Positions 24,292-38,160 are shown, counted from the first letter of the stretch. The stretch: DNA of 64,000 bases from Megascapheus bottae (GCA_024803745.1 JANJXV010000013.1:1426001-1490000); one strand, 5' to 3'. Made by a program: numbers and translations. Notes: generated from the sequence alone by a model not told the origin.

Positions 24292-24779
24292 AGAGAAAGA
24301 GAGTAATATATAACATATAAATATATATCTGTATTACACCAAGGAGTTTTGCTATGATATTTCACATATGTGTATGTAATGATTTGCTCTGAATAATACT
24401 TTCTTATTGCCTTTCTTTCCATATCTACTGCTTTTTCTTCCCCAATTCCCTATTGATCAAGAGTTTACAATGAAATTGCCAATTCTGTCTTCACACATAT
24501 TTGTACTGTCTTCTAAAATTCCTCCACCTCTGTTTCTCTTTTTCCTTCTCTTCTCCTCCTTCTCCACGTTCATGCCCAAGTGCAGTCAGTTCATTTAATT
24601 CACTGAAGTCTTCTACAAACATGAAGCGAATACAAAATTAGCAAATGCTGCTAGGGGAACTACATGCTAAGGTAGCTATAACCTCTCTGCACCACTAGTC
24701 AACAGACATATTTGTGTAATGTGGATTCCTGTTTAAATGGAATGACAAAGCCCGAGCAAATGCAGAAGCCATATTCAGA
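24289..24779. other. Unique intronic sequence
   Basis: Short TA-rich stretch at 24306-24330, pyrimidine-rich stretch at 24400-24570. No gene is recognised. Confidence 0.5.
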
Positions 24780-24780
24780 C

Positions 24781-24980
24781 TTTTTTTTTTTTGCCAGTCC
24801 TGGGCTTGGACAGAGGGCCTGAGCACTGTCCTTGGGTTCTTTTTCTCAAGGTTAGAGCTCTACCACTTGAGTCGCAGCACTATTTCTAGCTTTTTTCTAT
24901 GTATGTGGTACTGAGGAATCGAACCTGTGTCTTTGTGCATGCTAGGCAAATACTTTACTACTAGGCCAAACTCCTGGCCC
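24781..24980 (-). mobile_element. IDL-Geo type SINE, antisense
   Basis: T-run, gccagtcctgggcttggaca, ending ggccaaactcctggccc. Imperfect target-site duplication (atattcagact / aatactcaggct). Confidence 0.93.
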
Positions 24981-25024
24981 AATACTCAGGCTTTATGTTA
25001 AAAAAAACTATACAACTTGTGGGA

Positions 25025-25160
25025 GGGAACATGAAGGAAAAATTAGGAGAAAGAGAGAGAAGGGGTGATATTGTCCAAAATAAATACACTAATTACCTGA
25101 CTTACATAAGGGCAACCCCTCTGTACATCACCTTTATAAAATAGCAATAACAATTTTGAA
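25025..25160 (+). mobile_element. Old L1 3' end, sense
   Basis: gagagaaggggtgatattgt, acctgacttacataagggca, ccctctgtacatcaccttta and an A-rich end. The same family as the 3' end near 15560-15690. Confidence 0.65.
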
Positions 25161-25484
25161 AATATTTTCATACTTGATACATATTGTTTGATTAACACAA
25201 AACTTGCAATGGATTATATTTATTTTTCAATAAAATTATCTGATGTTACATATAATTAAAACTTGCAACATATAAAAACTTTGCACTCCACAGAATGCCA
25301 AAAATATGAATTTTATTGTATGTGGTCTGAAAGACCATTTTGTTCAACCTCAGAGGTTCAAATGCATATCAGGAGATTTATGTATTTCTTTCTCTGTATC
25401 TCTGTTAGTAATTGTAATAGAAACAATTGATTTTTGAGGGTGCACATAATCTTTAAGCAGTAGTTGAACTTGCAAATATACTTT

Positions 25485-25562
25485 TATGATGCTGAAAATC
25501 AAACTCAGAGCTCGGTATGTGCAAGGCAAGTGTTGTTCTGCTGAACTACATCCTCAGTTCTG
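25485..25562 (-). mobile_element. Old ID-like SINE fragment, antisense
   Basis: aatcaaactcagagctcggt and gcaaggcaagtgttgttctg resemble the reverse of an ID-like monomer, strongly diverged. Confidence 0.5.
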
Positions 25563-25681
25563 AATTTGTGAATGTAGTCTACAAATGCTCAGAATCTACC
25601 ATGAATATTAAATGGGAAAGAAAAGTATGAAACAGATCATAATGAATTAACCATAAGACCCACTAGTGAGAAGAGAGAAAG

Positions 25682-25754
25682 GATAAAGATGAGTGGATGG
25701 AAGGATAGAAATGGGTGGATGGATGGATGAATGGATGGAAGGATGGATGAATGG
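25682..25754 (+). repeat. (GGAT)n simple repeat, imperfect
   Basis: Interrupted GGAT/GAAT units. Confidence 0.92.
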
Positions 25755-25802
25755 TCCAGAAAAATACTTTTAAGTTTGATGGGTTTTCAACAAATATTGC
25801 TT

Positions 25803-25998
25803 TCCTTTTTTTTCTCCAGTCCTGGGATTTGAATTCAGGGCCTGAGCAGTGTCCTTAGGGTTTCTCAAGATTAGAGCTCTATCACTTAAGCCACAACACC
25901 ACTTCCAGCTTTTTCTATGTATGTGATACCAAGGAATTAAAACCAGGTCTTAGTGCATACTAGGCAAGCAGTCTGCCACTAGGCCAAATTCCTGGCCA
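25803..25998 (-). mobile_element. IDL-Geo type SINE, antisense
   Basis: tccagtcctgggatttgaat to ggccaaattcctggcca; both monomers in reverse. Confidence 0.92.
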
Positions 25999-26409
25999 CA
26001 AAAATGTTCCTTTCTTCCCTATCCTCCTCTCCTTGTCCTTTACTTTGTTAAAATATTTTTCACATAGTATATAATAGTACCAACTATCAAAGAGCTGGCA
26101 AATATTAATTAGCATAACATAAGTTCAAGTTCTCTTTAGCATTTCATTTTACATTTGGATTGTTATTCTGTATATAGAGATGCTCTAACAACTTAAAGAA
26201 ATATTTAAACACATATTAATAATAATCTTAGCTATTACTAATCTAATCAATATAGCATTCTTTAATTTAGCCAGAAACCAATGATCTTTTCTTAGGATTT
26301 ACATTACAGATACTCTAAGATTTAAGAGGAAATCATCACGTTTTGACATCCTGTTTTTTCAAAAGTTTTATTATTCATATAAAAATTATCCTGTCTGACA
26401 CATGATTCT

Positions 26410-26545
26410 TTAAAAAAAAGTATTGTTATTGTAGAGATCCTGTAAAGAGGGGTTTCTAAGTCAGGTAAAGCGTACATTTCTTTTTGGACAATGTCATCTC
26501 TTCCCTTCATCTCTCCCAGTTTTTTCTCACCTGTCCCACTCACAA
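26410..26545 (-). mobile_element. Old L1 3' end, antisense
   Basis: attgttattgtagagatcct, agtcaggtaaagcgtacatt and tttttggacaatgtcatctc are the complement of the 3' end family at 25025. Confidence 0.6.
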
Positions 26546-27950
26546 ATTGTATAGTTCATAATAATGATCCTTTGGTAGTTTTTATTATTTTTTCAACTGT
26601 TAGTGTCTAAAACAATGCTTATTCTCAACTTACAACCCAGACTTGGAACGCTAGTAATAAAACATCTTTTTCTAGTTTTTTTTTTAAACTTAGAGATAAA
26701 GAAGATGAAATGAGCACATGGATGAGTAAATTCACATTCTCTAGGCCTGACACTTTTTCTATGCAAGTGTAACCTGCATATAAGTTAGCTGATCAAGAAA
26801 AGCTTTCTTTACAATGCCCATTAAATTCAATGAATAGTGAAAGGTAAATTGAACCCATTATAATCGTCCATCTCTTATGTAATATTAATAATCAGAGCAT
26901 TACGTAAGAGTGAGCTAACAGTAACAAAAGGAACCATTTCAATTTCTACTTCCTAAGAGAAAGGGGCTCTGCTTGACAAACACAGCTTCCTGTCCCATTG
27001 TAGCACGTCCATGCAAACCCTAGAAGACCAATGTGAGCTACACTCATTCCAGTGACAGAATAAACCTCCCAACACATGCAAAATGAGGCAAACAAACCAC
27101 TTCATTTCAACTTGTCAGCTTTAAATAAAAAATTTCTGGAGCTGAAAATGAGAATCTTGAGGGAAGATTTTGTGTGAAGGAACCAAATTCAACGTTGGGA
27201 CAAAACATATTGCATGACATTTTTTCCCTCTAATCTGCTACATTTTTTTTTTTTTTGCAATTTCACCATAGATAACTTTTAATGAGCTCTCTCATGTCAA
27301 GGAAACTTTGAAGAAGCATGGCTCATTTTGTTTTATTCCTTTTCTCCTCTCCTGACCACTGATGCCTTAACATTTTCTCATCACCATAAACGTCTGTAGC
27401 ACTTTAGTGAGTGATCTATAACCTTTGGAACAACTCCTAGTTACCACCTTTTAAGTCAGATAAGGCAAGCAGAGAGCATCCTGGGAGGCGGGAGGAGTGC
27501 ATTTTCTTTGTTATTTATTTACTACCTATTACCTTCCATAGTACTGATTTTATACCTAAAATACTAGATTATGCTTTCTGAGTTTAAGGATAAAAATACA
27601 TTCTGATGAAGACAAATAATGACCAATAATGCAAATCTCTTCCCTTAAACTGCCCAGTGTCCACTGCCCCTCAACCCCAGGGCGAGTTTCAAACCTTTGT
27701 TGCCTTGCACTCCAGGGTCTCCAAACCTTATTCCTTTTGAACTTCTTTAGTCTTAAATGTTTACCGTTGTTTAAGTGTCTCTTGATTTTCTTTATGGTTT
27801 TAAAACATTTCTCTAGAGATTGGGCACATGTTTGACAAGAGGTCAGCATCCCCGAAACCCAGAAAAAACAGAGTTGGGCAAACCAGAGACTTTTTCTTGC
27901 ATGACATAAAGTGTACTTAAGTTTAATTTAAACATAGATTTTAAAATTTC
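26546..27950. other. Unique, relatively complex intronic sequence
   Basis: Little simple sequence and no repeat recognised, apart from a T-run at 27243-27256. An open frame at 27629-27835 lies in a C-rich patch with no recognised homology. This is a candidate area for conserved noncoding sequence, which I cannot test here. Confidence 0.4.
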
Positions 27951-28110
27951 TTTCTTTATTATTGTTATCTAAAGGGGATGTACAGGGTTATAGTTACACA
28001 GGTCAGGTAATGAGTAATATTTCTTTTTAAACAGTTTCATCTCTTCCTTCATTTTTTCCAAGAGTTCCCCTGCTGGCCCACTACTATGAATGTATAGTTC
28101 ATTTTCAATG
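27951..28110 (-). mobile_element. Old L1 3' end, antisense
   Basis: tattattgttatctaaaggg, gatgtacagggttatagtta, cacaggtcaggtaatgagta and tcatctcttccttcattttt, as in the 26410 copy. Confidence 0.65.
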
Positions 28111-28664
28111 TTAAACATATTTTCTTGTGTTTTATTTCCAGTGTTATGCTTCATGAATTTTGTACATAAGTTTAGAATAATTTTCCTTATACTCTTACAC
28201 TCTCTTATTCCAAGATAAAATTTGTGATTTCAACTCTGATTTTAAAATTCCTAAATTACTCCTTTGAGTGAATAACAGTAATTATGAGATACAACCCTGG
28301 TAACCAGCCTTGATGTCTCATTGATAGGACGTCATTTCAAATACTCTACTATAATTTCAGATATATATGTATTAATTGTATTTGAGACTAGGAAAGGATA
28401 TAGAAATAGTGGACTATAAATATTTAATTTGAGGCTTTGACAAATCAGCATATAATATAAGGATTATAATCAGGCAGGTTTTTTAAAGTTCTGTCTTATT
28501 CTCTTGTATAATATAATATATTACAATATAGTAAATTATATTATGCTATAGTATAAACAAAAATAAATATTTCAAATGAGGGAAATTTTAATATTATGAA
28601 TGATATGTATGATCTCACTATGAGTCACCTAATAATTATTTTTAAAGTACAAGAAAAATAAATT
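28111..28664. other. AT-rich intronic sequence
   Basis: Very AT-rich around 28505-28560; no gene or family recognised. Confidence 0.5.
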
Positions 28665-28760
28665 TGGGTTCCAGTGGCTCAGGTCTAGTATCAAGGATTG
28701 AGGTTCAAGTCTCAGGTCTGGCAATAAAATAATATGTAAGTAAATAAATAAATAAATGAC
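28665..28760 (+). mobile_element. SINE right-monomer fragment with (TAAA)n tail
   Basis: ccagtggctcaggtctagta, gaggttcaagtctcaggtct, then a TAAA run. Only part of the shared right monomer remains. Confidence 0.6.
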
Positions 28761-28830
28761 AAGAGAAAAGATATATTGAAAGCTAAGTCAGCCTAATTAT
28801 TAGAGAATTTGGATGTATATATCATATTTC

Positions 28831-29008
28831 TTTGTGTGTGCTAGTACTGGGGCTTGAACTCAGGGTATGGGCACTGTCCTTTAGCTTTTTTGTTCAAGGG
28901 TGGAACTCTACCATTTCAGTCACTGTTCCACATTCAGCTTTTTGATGTTTAACTGGAGATCAGATAAGCTACTCTGAAGGCTCAGATCCTCAGATCTTCT
29001 TCAGCACC
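28831..29008 (-). mobile_element. B1-Geo type SINE, antisense, internally deleted
   Basis: gtactggggcttgaactcag, then tagcttttttgttcaagggt, aactggagatcagataagct, and gatcctcagatcttcttcag. Part of the B1 head is lost. It lies 300 bases upstream of the GRM5 exon. Confidence 0.75.
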
Positions 29009-29202
29009 TCACTCATACATTTTATTTATTTTGCAATCAGTAGAATTCCTCAAAATCTCAAGCTTATTTTCTGCAGTTCAAGTAAAATTAGTGCTCCCAA
29101 GCCTTCTAAAGCCTTAATTTTGGCATTGCCTTTTATTTTAATAATCTGCTGCCTTAACTCTCACCTAGTTAGAATGAGTAGTCTGAAGTAGCAGTTTTAT
29201 GA

Positions 29203-31253
<2,051 letters not shown>

Positions 31254-31470
31254 GGGCCAGGAGGGTGGCCTAGTGGTAGAGTACTTGCCTAACACACACA
31301 AAGCCCTGGGTTCTATTCCTCAGTATCGTATGCACAGAAAAAGCTGGAACTGGTGCTGTGGCTCAAGTGGTAGTGTGCTAGCCTTGAGAAAGCTCAAGAA
31401 CAGTGCCCAGGTCCTGAGTTCAAGCTCTAGGACGAGCAAAAAAAGAAGGAAAAGAGAAGAAGAGAAAAGA
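31254..31470 (+). mobile_element. IDL-Geo type SINE
   Basis: gggccaggagggtggcctag, tagtggtagagtacttgcct, ggttctattcctcagtat, then the right monomer. It ends in an expanded purine tail (31436-31475). Confidence 0.92.
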
Positions 31471-31846
31471 AAAAAGATTCTGGTATGGCTTCTCTTGTTT
31501 CTTGGTGATATTTTTAATGCACTTCCCCAATTCTTTTTATGCAAAATTCCTTCCTTCTCACATGATTTTGTTTCTCTCTTCCTTTACTGGAGGTTTTACT
31601 TAGATGTAGCTTTGATGGACTCTGATTCCTGTAAAAATAGTGTTTCTATGGAAACTATCATGTAACAACTCCCTTTAAGGCTGCTGCTACAGCTCTTGTC
31701 TATGTGAATTGAGACATCCACCATTCTACAGGTGGTGAAAGAAACGACTGTCACCCTCCCCTGAAATCTTCTCTGAAAGAGAAGTAGGTGTCATTTGACA
31801 TATAAACAGGACACTTGATGTGTTCTCCATGAGGAAAGTACTGTTA

Positions 31847-31849
<3 letters not shown>

Positions 31850-31900
<51 letters not shown>
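31850..31900 (+). repeat. (GT)n microsatellite
   Basis: About 25 uninterrupted GT units. Confidence 0.97.
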
Positions 31901-31902
<2 letters not shown>

Positions 31903-31914
31903 ATCTGTACACGT

Positions 31915-31985
31915 AACATCAAGGATCAAACCTAGAGCTTTTCTATGCTAGGCGAGTATTCTACCACTGCATTATATCCCCTGCC
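31915..31985 (-). mobile_element. ID-like SINE fragment, antisense
   Basis: aaggatcaaacctagagctt and gcgagtattctaccactgca; the reverse of an ID-like monomer with old substitutions. Confidence 0.65.
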
Positions 31986-32105
31986 ATGTTTAATTTTTCT
32001 TTTGAAGCACAATCTAAGATGCCCAAAGTGGCTTCTGATTTACTATCCATCTGCCTCTACCTCCTTAGTAGCTGGAGATATTGGAGAGGGTACTTATACC
32101 TAGCT

Positions 32106-32108
<3 letters not shown>
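31986..32108 (-). mobile_element. B1-like head relic, antisense
   Basis: cctccttagtagctggagat and nearby phrases are the degraded reverse of a B1-like head. Confidence 0.5.

Positions 32109-32154
<46 letters not shown>
32109..32154 (+). repeat. (GT)n microsatellite
   Basis: About 23 uninterrupted GT units, 209 bases after the first (GT)n tract. Confidence 0.97.
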
Positions 32155-32157
<3 letters not shown>

Positions 32158-32163
32158 TAAGTG

Positions 32164-32320
32164 CATACCAGTCCTTGGGCTTGAACTTAAGGTTTGTGGT
32201 CTGTCCCTGAGCTTTTTTGCTCAGTGCTAATGCTCTACCACTTGAGTCACACCTCTTCTGATTTTTGGTGCTCAATTGGAAATAGGAGCCTCAGGATGGC
32301 CATGAATTGTGACCCTCAGA
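32164..32320 (-). mobile_element. B1-Geo type SINE, antisense, truncated
   Basis: tgcataccagtccttgggct, gctctaccacttgagtcaca, tcaattggaaataggagcct, ending gtgaccctcaga where a new SINE fragment begins. Confidence 0.85.
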
Positions 32321-32610
32321 TTTTTTTTTTGCCAGTCCTGAGTTTGAGCTCAGGGTCTGAGCACTGTGTGTGTGTATGTGAGTGTGTGTGAGAGTACTGG
32401 CTTTAAATAAGGTACCTGTGACCTTACTTAGCTTTTTTTACTCAAGACTGTCACTCTACCATTTGAGCCACCATGCATCTATTTCAATTTTTTTCTTAAT
32501 TGGAGATAACAGTCTCTTGAATTTGTCTGCTTGGGTTGGCTTTGAACCATGATCTGAAAATCTTAGCCTGCTGCATTGGCAAGATTACAGGAATGAGCCA
32601 AGATCCACTG
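32321..32610 (-). mobile_element. Composite antisense SINE fragments
   Basis: 32321-32365 is a right-monomer start (gccagtcctgagtttgagct), broken by a TG-rich stretch at 32366-32391. A B1-Geo copy follows (agtactggctttaaataagg to gattacaggaatgagccaag). The joint suggests replacement or slippage inside the first fragment. Confidence 0.75.
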
Positions 32611-32644
32611 GTACAGATTTTTTGTATATATTTTAAGACTTCCT

Positions 32645-32881
32645 CAAGCCGGCCGCCCGTGGCTCACACCTCTCATCCTAGCTATTCAGGAGGCTGAGAT
32701 CTGAAGATTGTGGTTCAAAGCCAGCCAGGGTTCACTAAACACTTATCTGCAATTAACCACCAGAAAACCAGAAGTAGTGCTGTAGTTCAAGTGGTAGAGT
32801 GGTAGCCTTGAGCTGAAGAGCTCATGGACAATGCCCAGAGCCAGAGTTCAAGCCCCATGACTGACCAAAAAAAAAAAAAAA
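32645..32881 (+). mobile_element. B1-Geo type SINE
   Basis: ggccgcccgtggctcacacc through gttcaagccccatgactgac and a 15-base A-tail. Possible short target-site duplication aagact. Well preserved. Confidence 0.92.
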
Positions 32882-34040
32882 GACTGTGAGTCTTTTAGGA
32901 GGATAATTGCATTATGAACTGTCTGATCAGAGCCTTAACTTTTTAATTCTACCTTATTTCTCTGAGTAACTATTTTCTATTTAGCCAATTTGGGATACAA
33001 AAATTCTTTATTTTATTCTTTGCTGCCCTCCTTTGTATTAATGAATGGTTTACATCATTGTATGCTTTTGCTTCTTAGGAGTTTTGTTTCATTTCTCATT
33101 TCAATCAATTTAGATATTTTTACTGGACAAATAGATTGTAATAAGAAATAATCAAGTGAATACTTTAATACATGCCGCTGTTGATTCTTATAGACATTTC
33201 TAAACCTTACAATTATTTCACTGCATTTAGCACCTGTTTTTGGAGTTTACATATTACTGACTTTTTATATGCTTATGTACCTGGGCTTCATCATGATGAA
33301 CTTCCTAACTGCTTCCTGACTTCAATTTAAATTATACAGTTATGGAAGATTTAAGTTGTATTATAAATTGATCATAATAAAATCAAAACAGTAAGAACAT
33401 AATGCCTTCTGTAATTGCATATCTAACTCTGTAATAAAAGTGACAGAGTTAAATTAAAATAGTTTCCTAAAAACTGCCTACTCTTGCATTTCTCAGTCAG
33501 TCTGAGTATCTTCCAAGCAATGTCACTCACCCATCAGCTCCTTCTACCATGTCTCCCTGTCACCTCCAATAGTTTCTAGAAATGTCACTCATGACGTTAA
33601 TACACAGACATCTTCACCTAGATATCCTAAGGGCACCACAAACTTAAATATACGTATCTAAAATTAACTTCATTACAACTTCTACAATCATCACTGCAAA
33701 CTTTGCCTCTTTTCTATAACTCCAGTGTATGTAAATGTTATACTCATCTGCTTCCCTCCCAAGATACATAAATGAGCGATTCCTCTTCCATTCTTCTAGC
33801 CAATAGGAGAGCAAATACTGTTAATTCTACCATTTTCACAAATTTTCACTGCTACCTGAATTTACCAAATTGTCCACTAGTACTGAATTGTATTGCTGCT
33901 CTGCTGCTGTTTATTATCCATATCTTAACAGAAATAATCTCCCTAGCTAATCATTTTGATACCTGCTTCTCCTTCATTTATTCTGGTCAAAAATTAACTC
34001 TAAGGTGACTCAGATAAGAAATGAATCTCAGCACACTCTC
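32882..34040. other. Unique intronic sequence
   Basis: The stretch around 33590-33700 (catcttcacctagatatcct and the following CACC-rich phrase) resembles an old interspersed repeat I cannot name. No gene is seen. Confidence 0.45.
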
Positions 34041-34050
34041 TTATTCTCTT

Positions 34051-34178
34051 TTTTATTGTAATTAATAAAAGGGTTACATGATATTCGCCAGATAGAAGGT
34101 GCATTAATTCACATACATTGATACCCTTTCACATGTCTTGGTAACCCTTACCCTCCCCCCCACCCCCCCACCCGTCTT
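34051..34178 (-). mobile_element. Very short L1 3' end insertion, antisense
   Basis: tttattgtaattaataaaag, gccagatagaaggtgcatta, ccctttcacatgtcttggta, then the C-rich complement of the purine tract, where it stops. Target-site duplication ttattctctt at 34041 and 34179. Only about 128 bases were integrated. Confidence 0.92.
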
Positions 34179-34188
34179 TTATTCTCTT

Positions 34189-34660
34189 GTGTAGGCAAAA
34201 AGAGCCTAAACTTCTTTGCTCCAGTTAAAACTTGTCTAATTAGTAGTTTATATTTTTCAGGTCTTCTGTTCACAAAACCAGTAATGCCCACTCCAGCCAC
34301 TTGAACAATTCATTTTCTTCCACTAAGAATGGCCCATTCAATCATTAAATTGTGTGGGTTGTTGCCACAGCACCAATTTCCTTGGGGAAAAGCTATCCAC
34401 TTCAAGTTAACAGTCAGTTCCAAGGAATTCACATTCTGATGGTGTCCATTCCACTTTCATGTCTCTGAAATTGTACTTCCTTTACAACTTACAACCTTTA
34501 TCCTTTGCCTTCTTTTCGTTATATATCCATTTAGATCTTGGACACAAATCAACCCCATCCCTTTTATTTTATTTTATGTGAATGTATTTTATTTCATGTA
34601 AATTTATCTTAGGTAAATTATATCCTTACTATAGGCATGTATATTTGTGCCAAATGAGGG
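34189..34660. other. Unique intronic sequence
   Basis: A TTTTA-rich patch at 34561-34600; nothing else recognised. Confidence 0.5.
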
Positions 34661-34664
34661 TGTA

Positions 34665-34845
34665 ACTGTGCAGTGATGGCTCACACCTACAAACCTAATT
34701 ACCAACAAGGCCGAGATCTTCTCTAGTTAATCACAAAATGCTGGAAAGTTGGCTCCATATCAGAGCTCCACCTTGACTGGAAGTCCAAGAAGGAGCAGGA
34801 GACCCTTGAGTTCAAGCACCAGTACCAGACAAAACAAGCCAACAA
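34665..34845 (+). mobile_element. Diverged B1-like SINE relic
   Basis: cagtgatggctcacacctac and caaggccgagatcttctcta resemble a B1-like head, and cttgagttcaagcaccagta a right-monomer end. The middle is short and rearranged. Confidence 0.6.
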
Positions 34846-35767
34846 GAATGAGAATGAAGCAGATGGGTTCAGAAGAACAATACAGTACTCAGTATAACAA
34901 TGCAACCCAAGCTTTACTAAATGCTGGTAACATCTTCGTGAGGATCCAGTGGAGGCTATTGGCACATGCTTACTTTGAGAAAAACTTGAGTATAGTTAGG
35001 CTTCAGAGCTTGGCTGTGCTAATGTTTTGTCTCAGCAAAAACTGAACAACCATACTCCTATTGTACAAAAGGCCTGTGGCCATCACCTATGAAAATAATT
35101 TCTCCACTATACCCTCCCCCACATTGTCCCAAGTCCTCAGGAGTGTTTACACTTCTTCTTCCTTTGTCACCTTTATCTCTTCTTTTCTCAATGTTTTTCT
35201 CATACCAAAATAATCTCTCACCTGTGCATTTTACCAGCAGTGCTGTTTATTCATTTTGTTTTTCCTTTACCATTGGGGCTGTGTTGCTCATGTTTTGAAC
35301 CCAAAGCTACTAATAAAGTCACTTTGCCACACGGAGAATTATTTATTCCAGAGGAAACAAGACACATCCAAAGAACCCGAAGTAGTCACAAACAGATCAG
35401 CATATTCCTATCATTTTCCCAGCCTGAAAATATTTAGGGCCATTTTTTTATAATACCTTAAACTTCTCTGCTTTCTAAAATGTTAGCAGAATGTATCTAT
35501 AGCAGATATTGCAAGATCGCTTAGATGGTTTTAGACACATGACCACAACACTCTGAAACTCAGGTCATCTTACAATGACTAGACAGTCTAGATCAATAAT
35601 TCCCAACCTGAAGCCTGGGGACCCAGGGTCAATGTATCTTTCACTCCTGGGCCTGAAATGATATGGCACTGAACATTCTTAGTGTATAGTTAACATATAC
35701 TTAATAAGCTATGAATGCATAGCTGTTGTGATTAACAAATAATAAATTAAGTTTAAGAGTTACTGAA
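34846..35767. other. Unique intronic sequence
   Basis: A pyrimidine-rich region at 35100-35230; overlapping open frames in 35089-35453 have no recognised homology and look like chance. Confidence 0.5.
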
Positions 35768-35995
35768 ATTAGCTGTGCATGGTAGCTCACACACATAATC
35801 CGAGCTAGTCTGAAGTGAAGATAGGGTGGATCTTTTATCTTTCTTTCTTTGCTTTTCTTTTTCGGTACTTGGATTGAATCTAGGACATAGTACTTGCTAG
35901 GCAAGTGCTTAGCCACAGAACTACATCCCACCACGAAAGGGTGTATTTTGGTTCATATCTTGTCCCAGGCAAAAGTGAGAACCTATCTGAAAAAA
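35768..35995 (+). mobile_element. Old B1-like SINE with an ID-like fragment inserted in reverse
   Basis: The outer part is gctgtgcatggtagctcaca then, after the insert, aaaagtgagaacctatctga and aaaaaataacc. Inside, 35862-35932 reads as reverse ID-like monomer (ggtacttggattgaatctag, gctaggcaagtgcttagcca). Confidence 0.65.
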
Positions 35996-36640
35996 TAACC
36001 TTAAGCAAAAAGGAGTGGAAACATTGCCTGTATAAACAAGCACTCCATACACAACTAATTTCTTAAAACAGTTTGACACTGCTGTGCTTTTGAGCTCTGT
36101 GTTTAATGAAGTATAAGTAAAGTTTAAGAATAACGAATCCTAGCACATTAATGCTGCAATATGTTTTCTAAGAAATGTCCTAAAAGTACAAAATAAATTG
36201 TTCTTAGTGTCTTGGTAATGTTTCTCTTTCCATTACAATTTCTAACTCCAGTTTCCAGCTGGAGCTATTCACATTCTCCTTGTTGTATGTATCTCATTGA
36301 GACTGTAAGTGGGTGTGGTATATAGCACACTTCCAGCTGTTTTATTTATTAAAATGTTCATTATTAGTTTGGCTATGGATGAAAACACATGAATATTTCC
36401 CAAACATAACTGGATAAAACAAAATAGTCTATTGAGAGGAAATAATTGTCTGAAGGACAGTGGAAAAGCAAGCGCAATAGTATTATTTGGGCCAAATAAA
36501 ACAAACTGAATACCATCAGTCTTGTACTACATGACCATATCCAAGAATGTATTTGGAAAGAACATACTGGGGGAAAAAAAGGTCTTTTACATCAAATTCT
36601 TATGAAGCAGACTAACAATATAAAATAACAGTTCTTTCAG
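35996..36640. other. Unique intronic sequence, possibly the start of an ancient L1
   Basis: No gene. From about 36530 the wording begins to resemble the order of old mammalian ORF2, but weakly. Confidence 0.4.
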
Positions 36641-38160
36641 CATAAATAACAAGCAGCTCATAATGAACCAAAGACTACACATAACACACAGAAGCCTAAA
36701 AATTACGAGAAGAAAATGTAATAGAAAAACATCTGCTCTAGGCAATAATACTTAGGGCTTCAACACCAAAAGCATAAGCTACAAAGCAAATAAGGACAAA
36801 TGGGAATGCTTTTGCAGAGGAAATAAAAAAACATCAGAAGAGTTAGAAGGCAATTTAGGGAATAAAAAAATTGTAATATTTATTTGATTAAAAGTAATAA
36901 AATACATAATCACCTAAATAACTATGTAATAATAATAATGATAAGGATAAGGATAACTTGATTACTATGAACAAAGATCCAAATAGACATTTTTTTCAAA
37001 AGAAGTTACAGAAAGGTTCAACAGGTATAGAAAACAGTGCTCAATACTGCTAGTTATCAAGAAACTATAAATCACTAGAGATGGCTGTTATAAAGATAAA
37101 ACTGAATGTTGATGATGAGGCAAAGTGAGCACATATATAATGTACACAACAGGGTAAGTTGGTATTACTATTTACAGACAGCTAAGGAAAGTCCTCAAAA
37201 AACTTAAAATAAAACTATTTTGTGATTAACAAAGCCCACTTCTGGCCAAATATCCAAGCAAATGAAATTAATATCTCCAAGGTCCTGAGATAAATAAATC
37301 AAGAGATAACTATAGAAAGGCATAGATATAAACAGATATATTTTTGTGTATTTTTTCTTTTTTTGTCTGTCATGGGGCTTGAACTCTGGTCCTGGTCGCT
37401 GTCCCTGAGCTCTTCAGCTCAAGGCTACTGCCCTACTCCTTGAGCCACAATGCCACTTCAGGTTTTCTAATGGTCAATTGGAGGAAAGAGCCTCACGGTC
37501 TTCAGTACCAGGCTGACTTTGATCCTTGATCCTCATATGTCAGCTTCCTGAGTAGCTAGGATTACAGGCATGACCCACCACACCGGGCTTATTGTACATA
37601 TTTTACAGTAATTAAAATATAGAAATGACTTGTATCATTAACTGTAATCCCACTGCCCATCATCTTAGCAATTTAATTTTTTAAAATAAGCTATCTTTCC
37701 ACAGATAAAGGAAAAAAGAGAATCATACATGTCTATGTATTTGTATATATTTATATATAGTACCATCAGCAAATTACATGACACATACACATACACAAAT
37801 ATGCTCATTTATATGTATATACATCTATAGATGTAAATACATGGATAATATGGATAATTTGAATATATGTACATACATACAAACGCAATGAGATATTATT
37901 GGCATTTTAAAGAAAGAAAATACTTTTACTTGAGGCAAAATAGATAAATCTAATATTATACTAATTAAAGGCAGATATTGCACGATTTTACTTTTATATG
38001 GACTCAAAAAGGAGTTGATATTTTAAAGACAAAGAAAATGGATGATTTACAGGACTTGTGTGATAAAAGAAATGGGGAGACATGGATCTAAGGTATAAAA
38101 GTTTAATGTGAGGTGACAAATTTTAGTTTGCAGATACAAAAGTAAAAACAAAAACCACTA
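36641..38160 (+). mobile_element. Ancient mammalian L1 ORF2 to 3' UTR, sense
   Basis: In ORF2 order: caacaccaaaagcataagct near 36760, aatagacatttttttcaaaa near 36982, aacaggtatagaaaacagtg near 37021, cctcaaaaaacttaaaataa near 37193, cccacttctggccaaatatc near 37235. The 3' UTR phrase ataaaagaaatggggagaca lies near 38062. Many indels leave no coding frame. A younger antisense SINE sits at 37355-37590. It shares odd segments with the copy at 38871. Confidence 0.7.
37355..37590 (-). mobile_element. B1-Geo type SINE, antisense
   Basis: catggggcttgaactctggt, agctcttcagctcaaggcta, ggtcaattggaggaaagagc, gtagctaggattacaggcat. All parts in reverse; inserted in the ancient L1. Confidence 0.92.

Noticed and set aside
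27629..27835. 68-codon frame in unique sequence as a GRM5 or other exon
   Set aside because: No match to any protein I know, an opposing overlapping frame is equally open, and no convincing splice-site pair was seen.
35595..35680. Possible MER-type DNA transposon fragment (caataattcccaacctgaag)
   Set aside because: Only one short phrase resembles such elements and no inverted terminal repeats were found.
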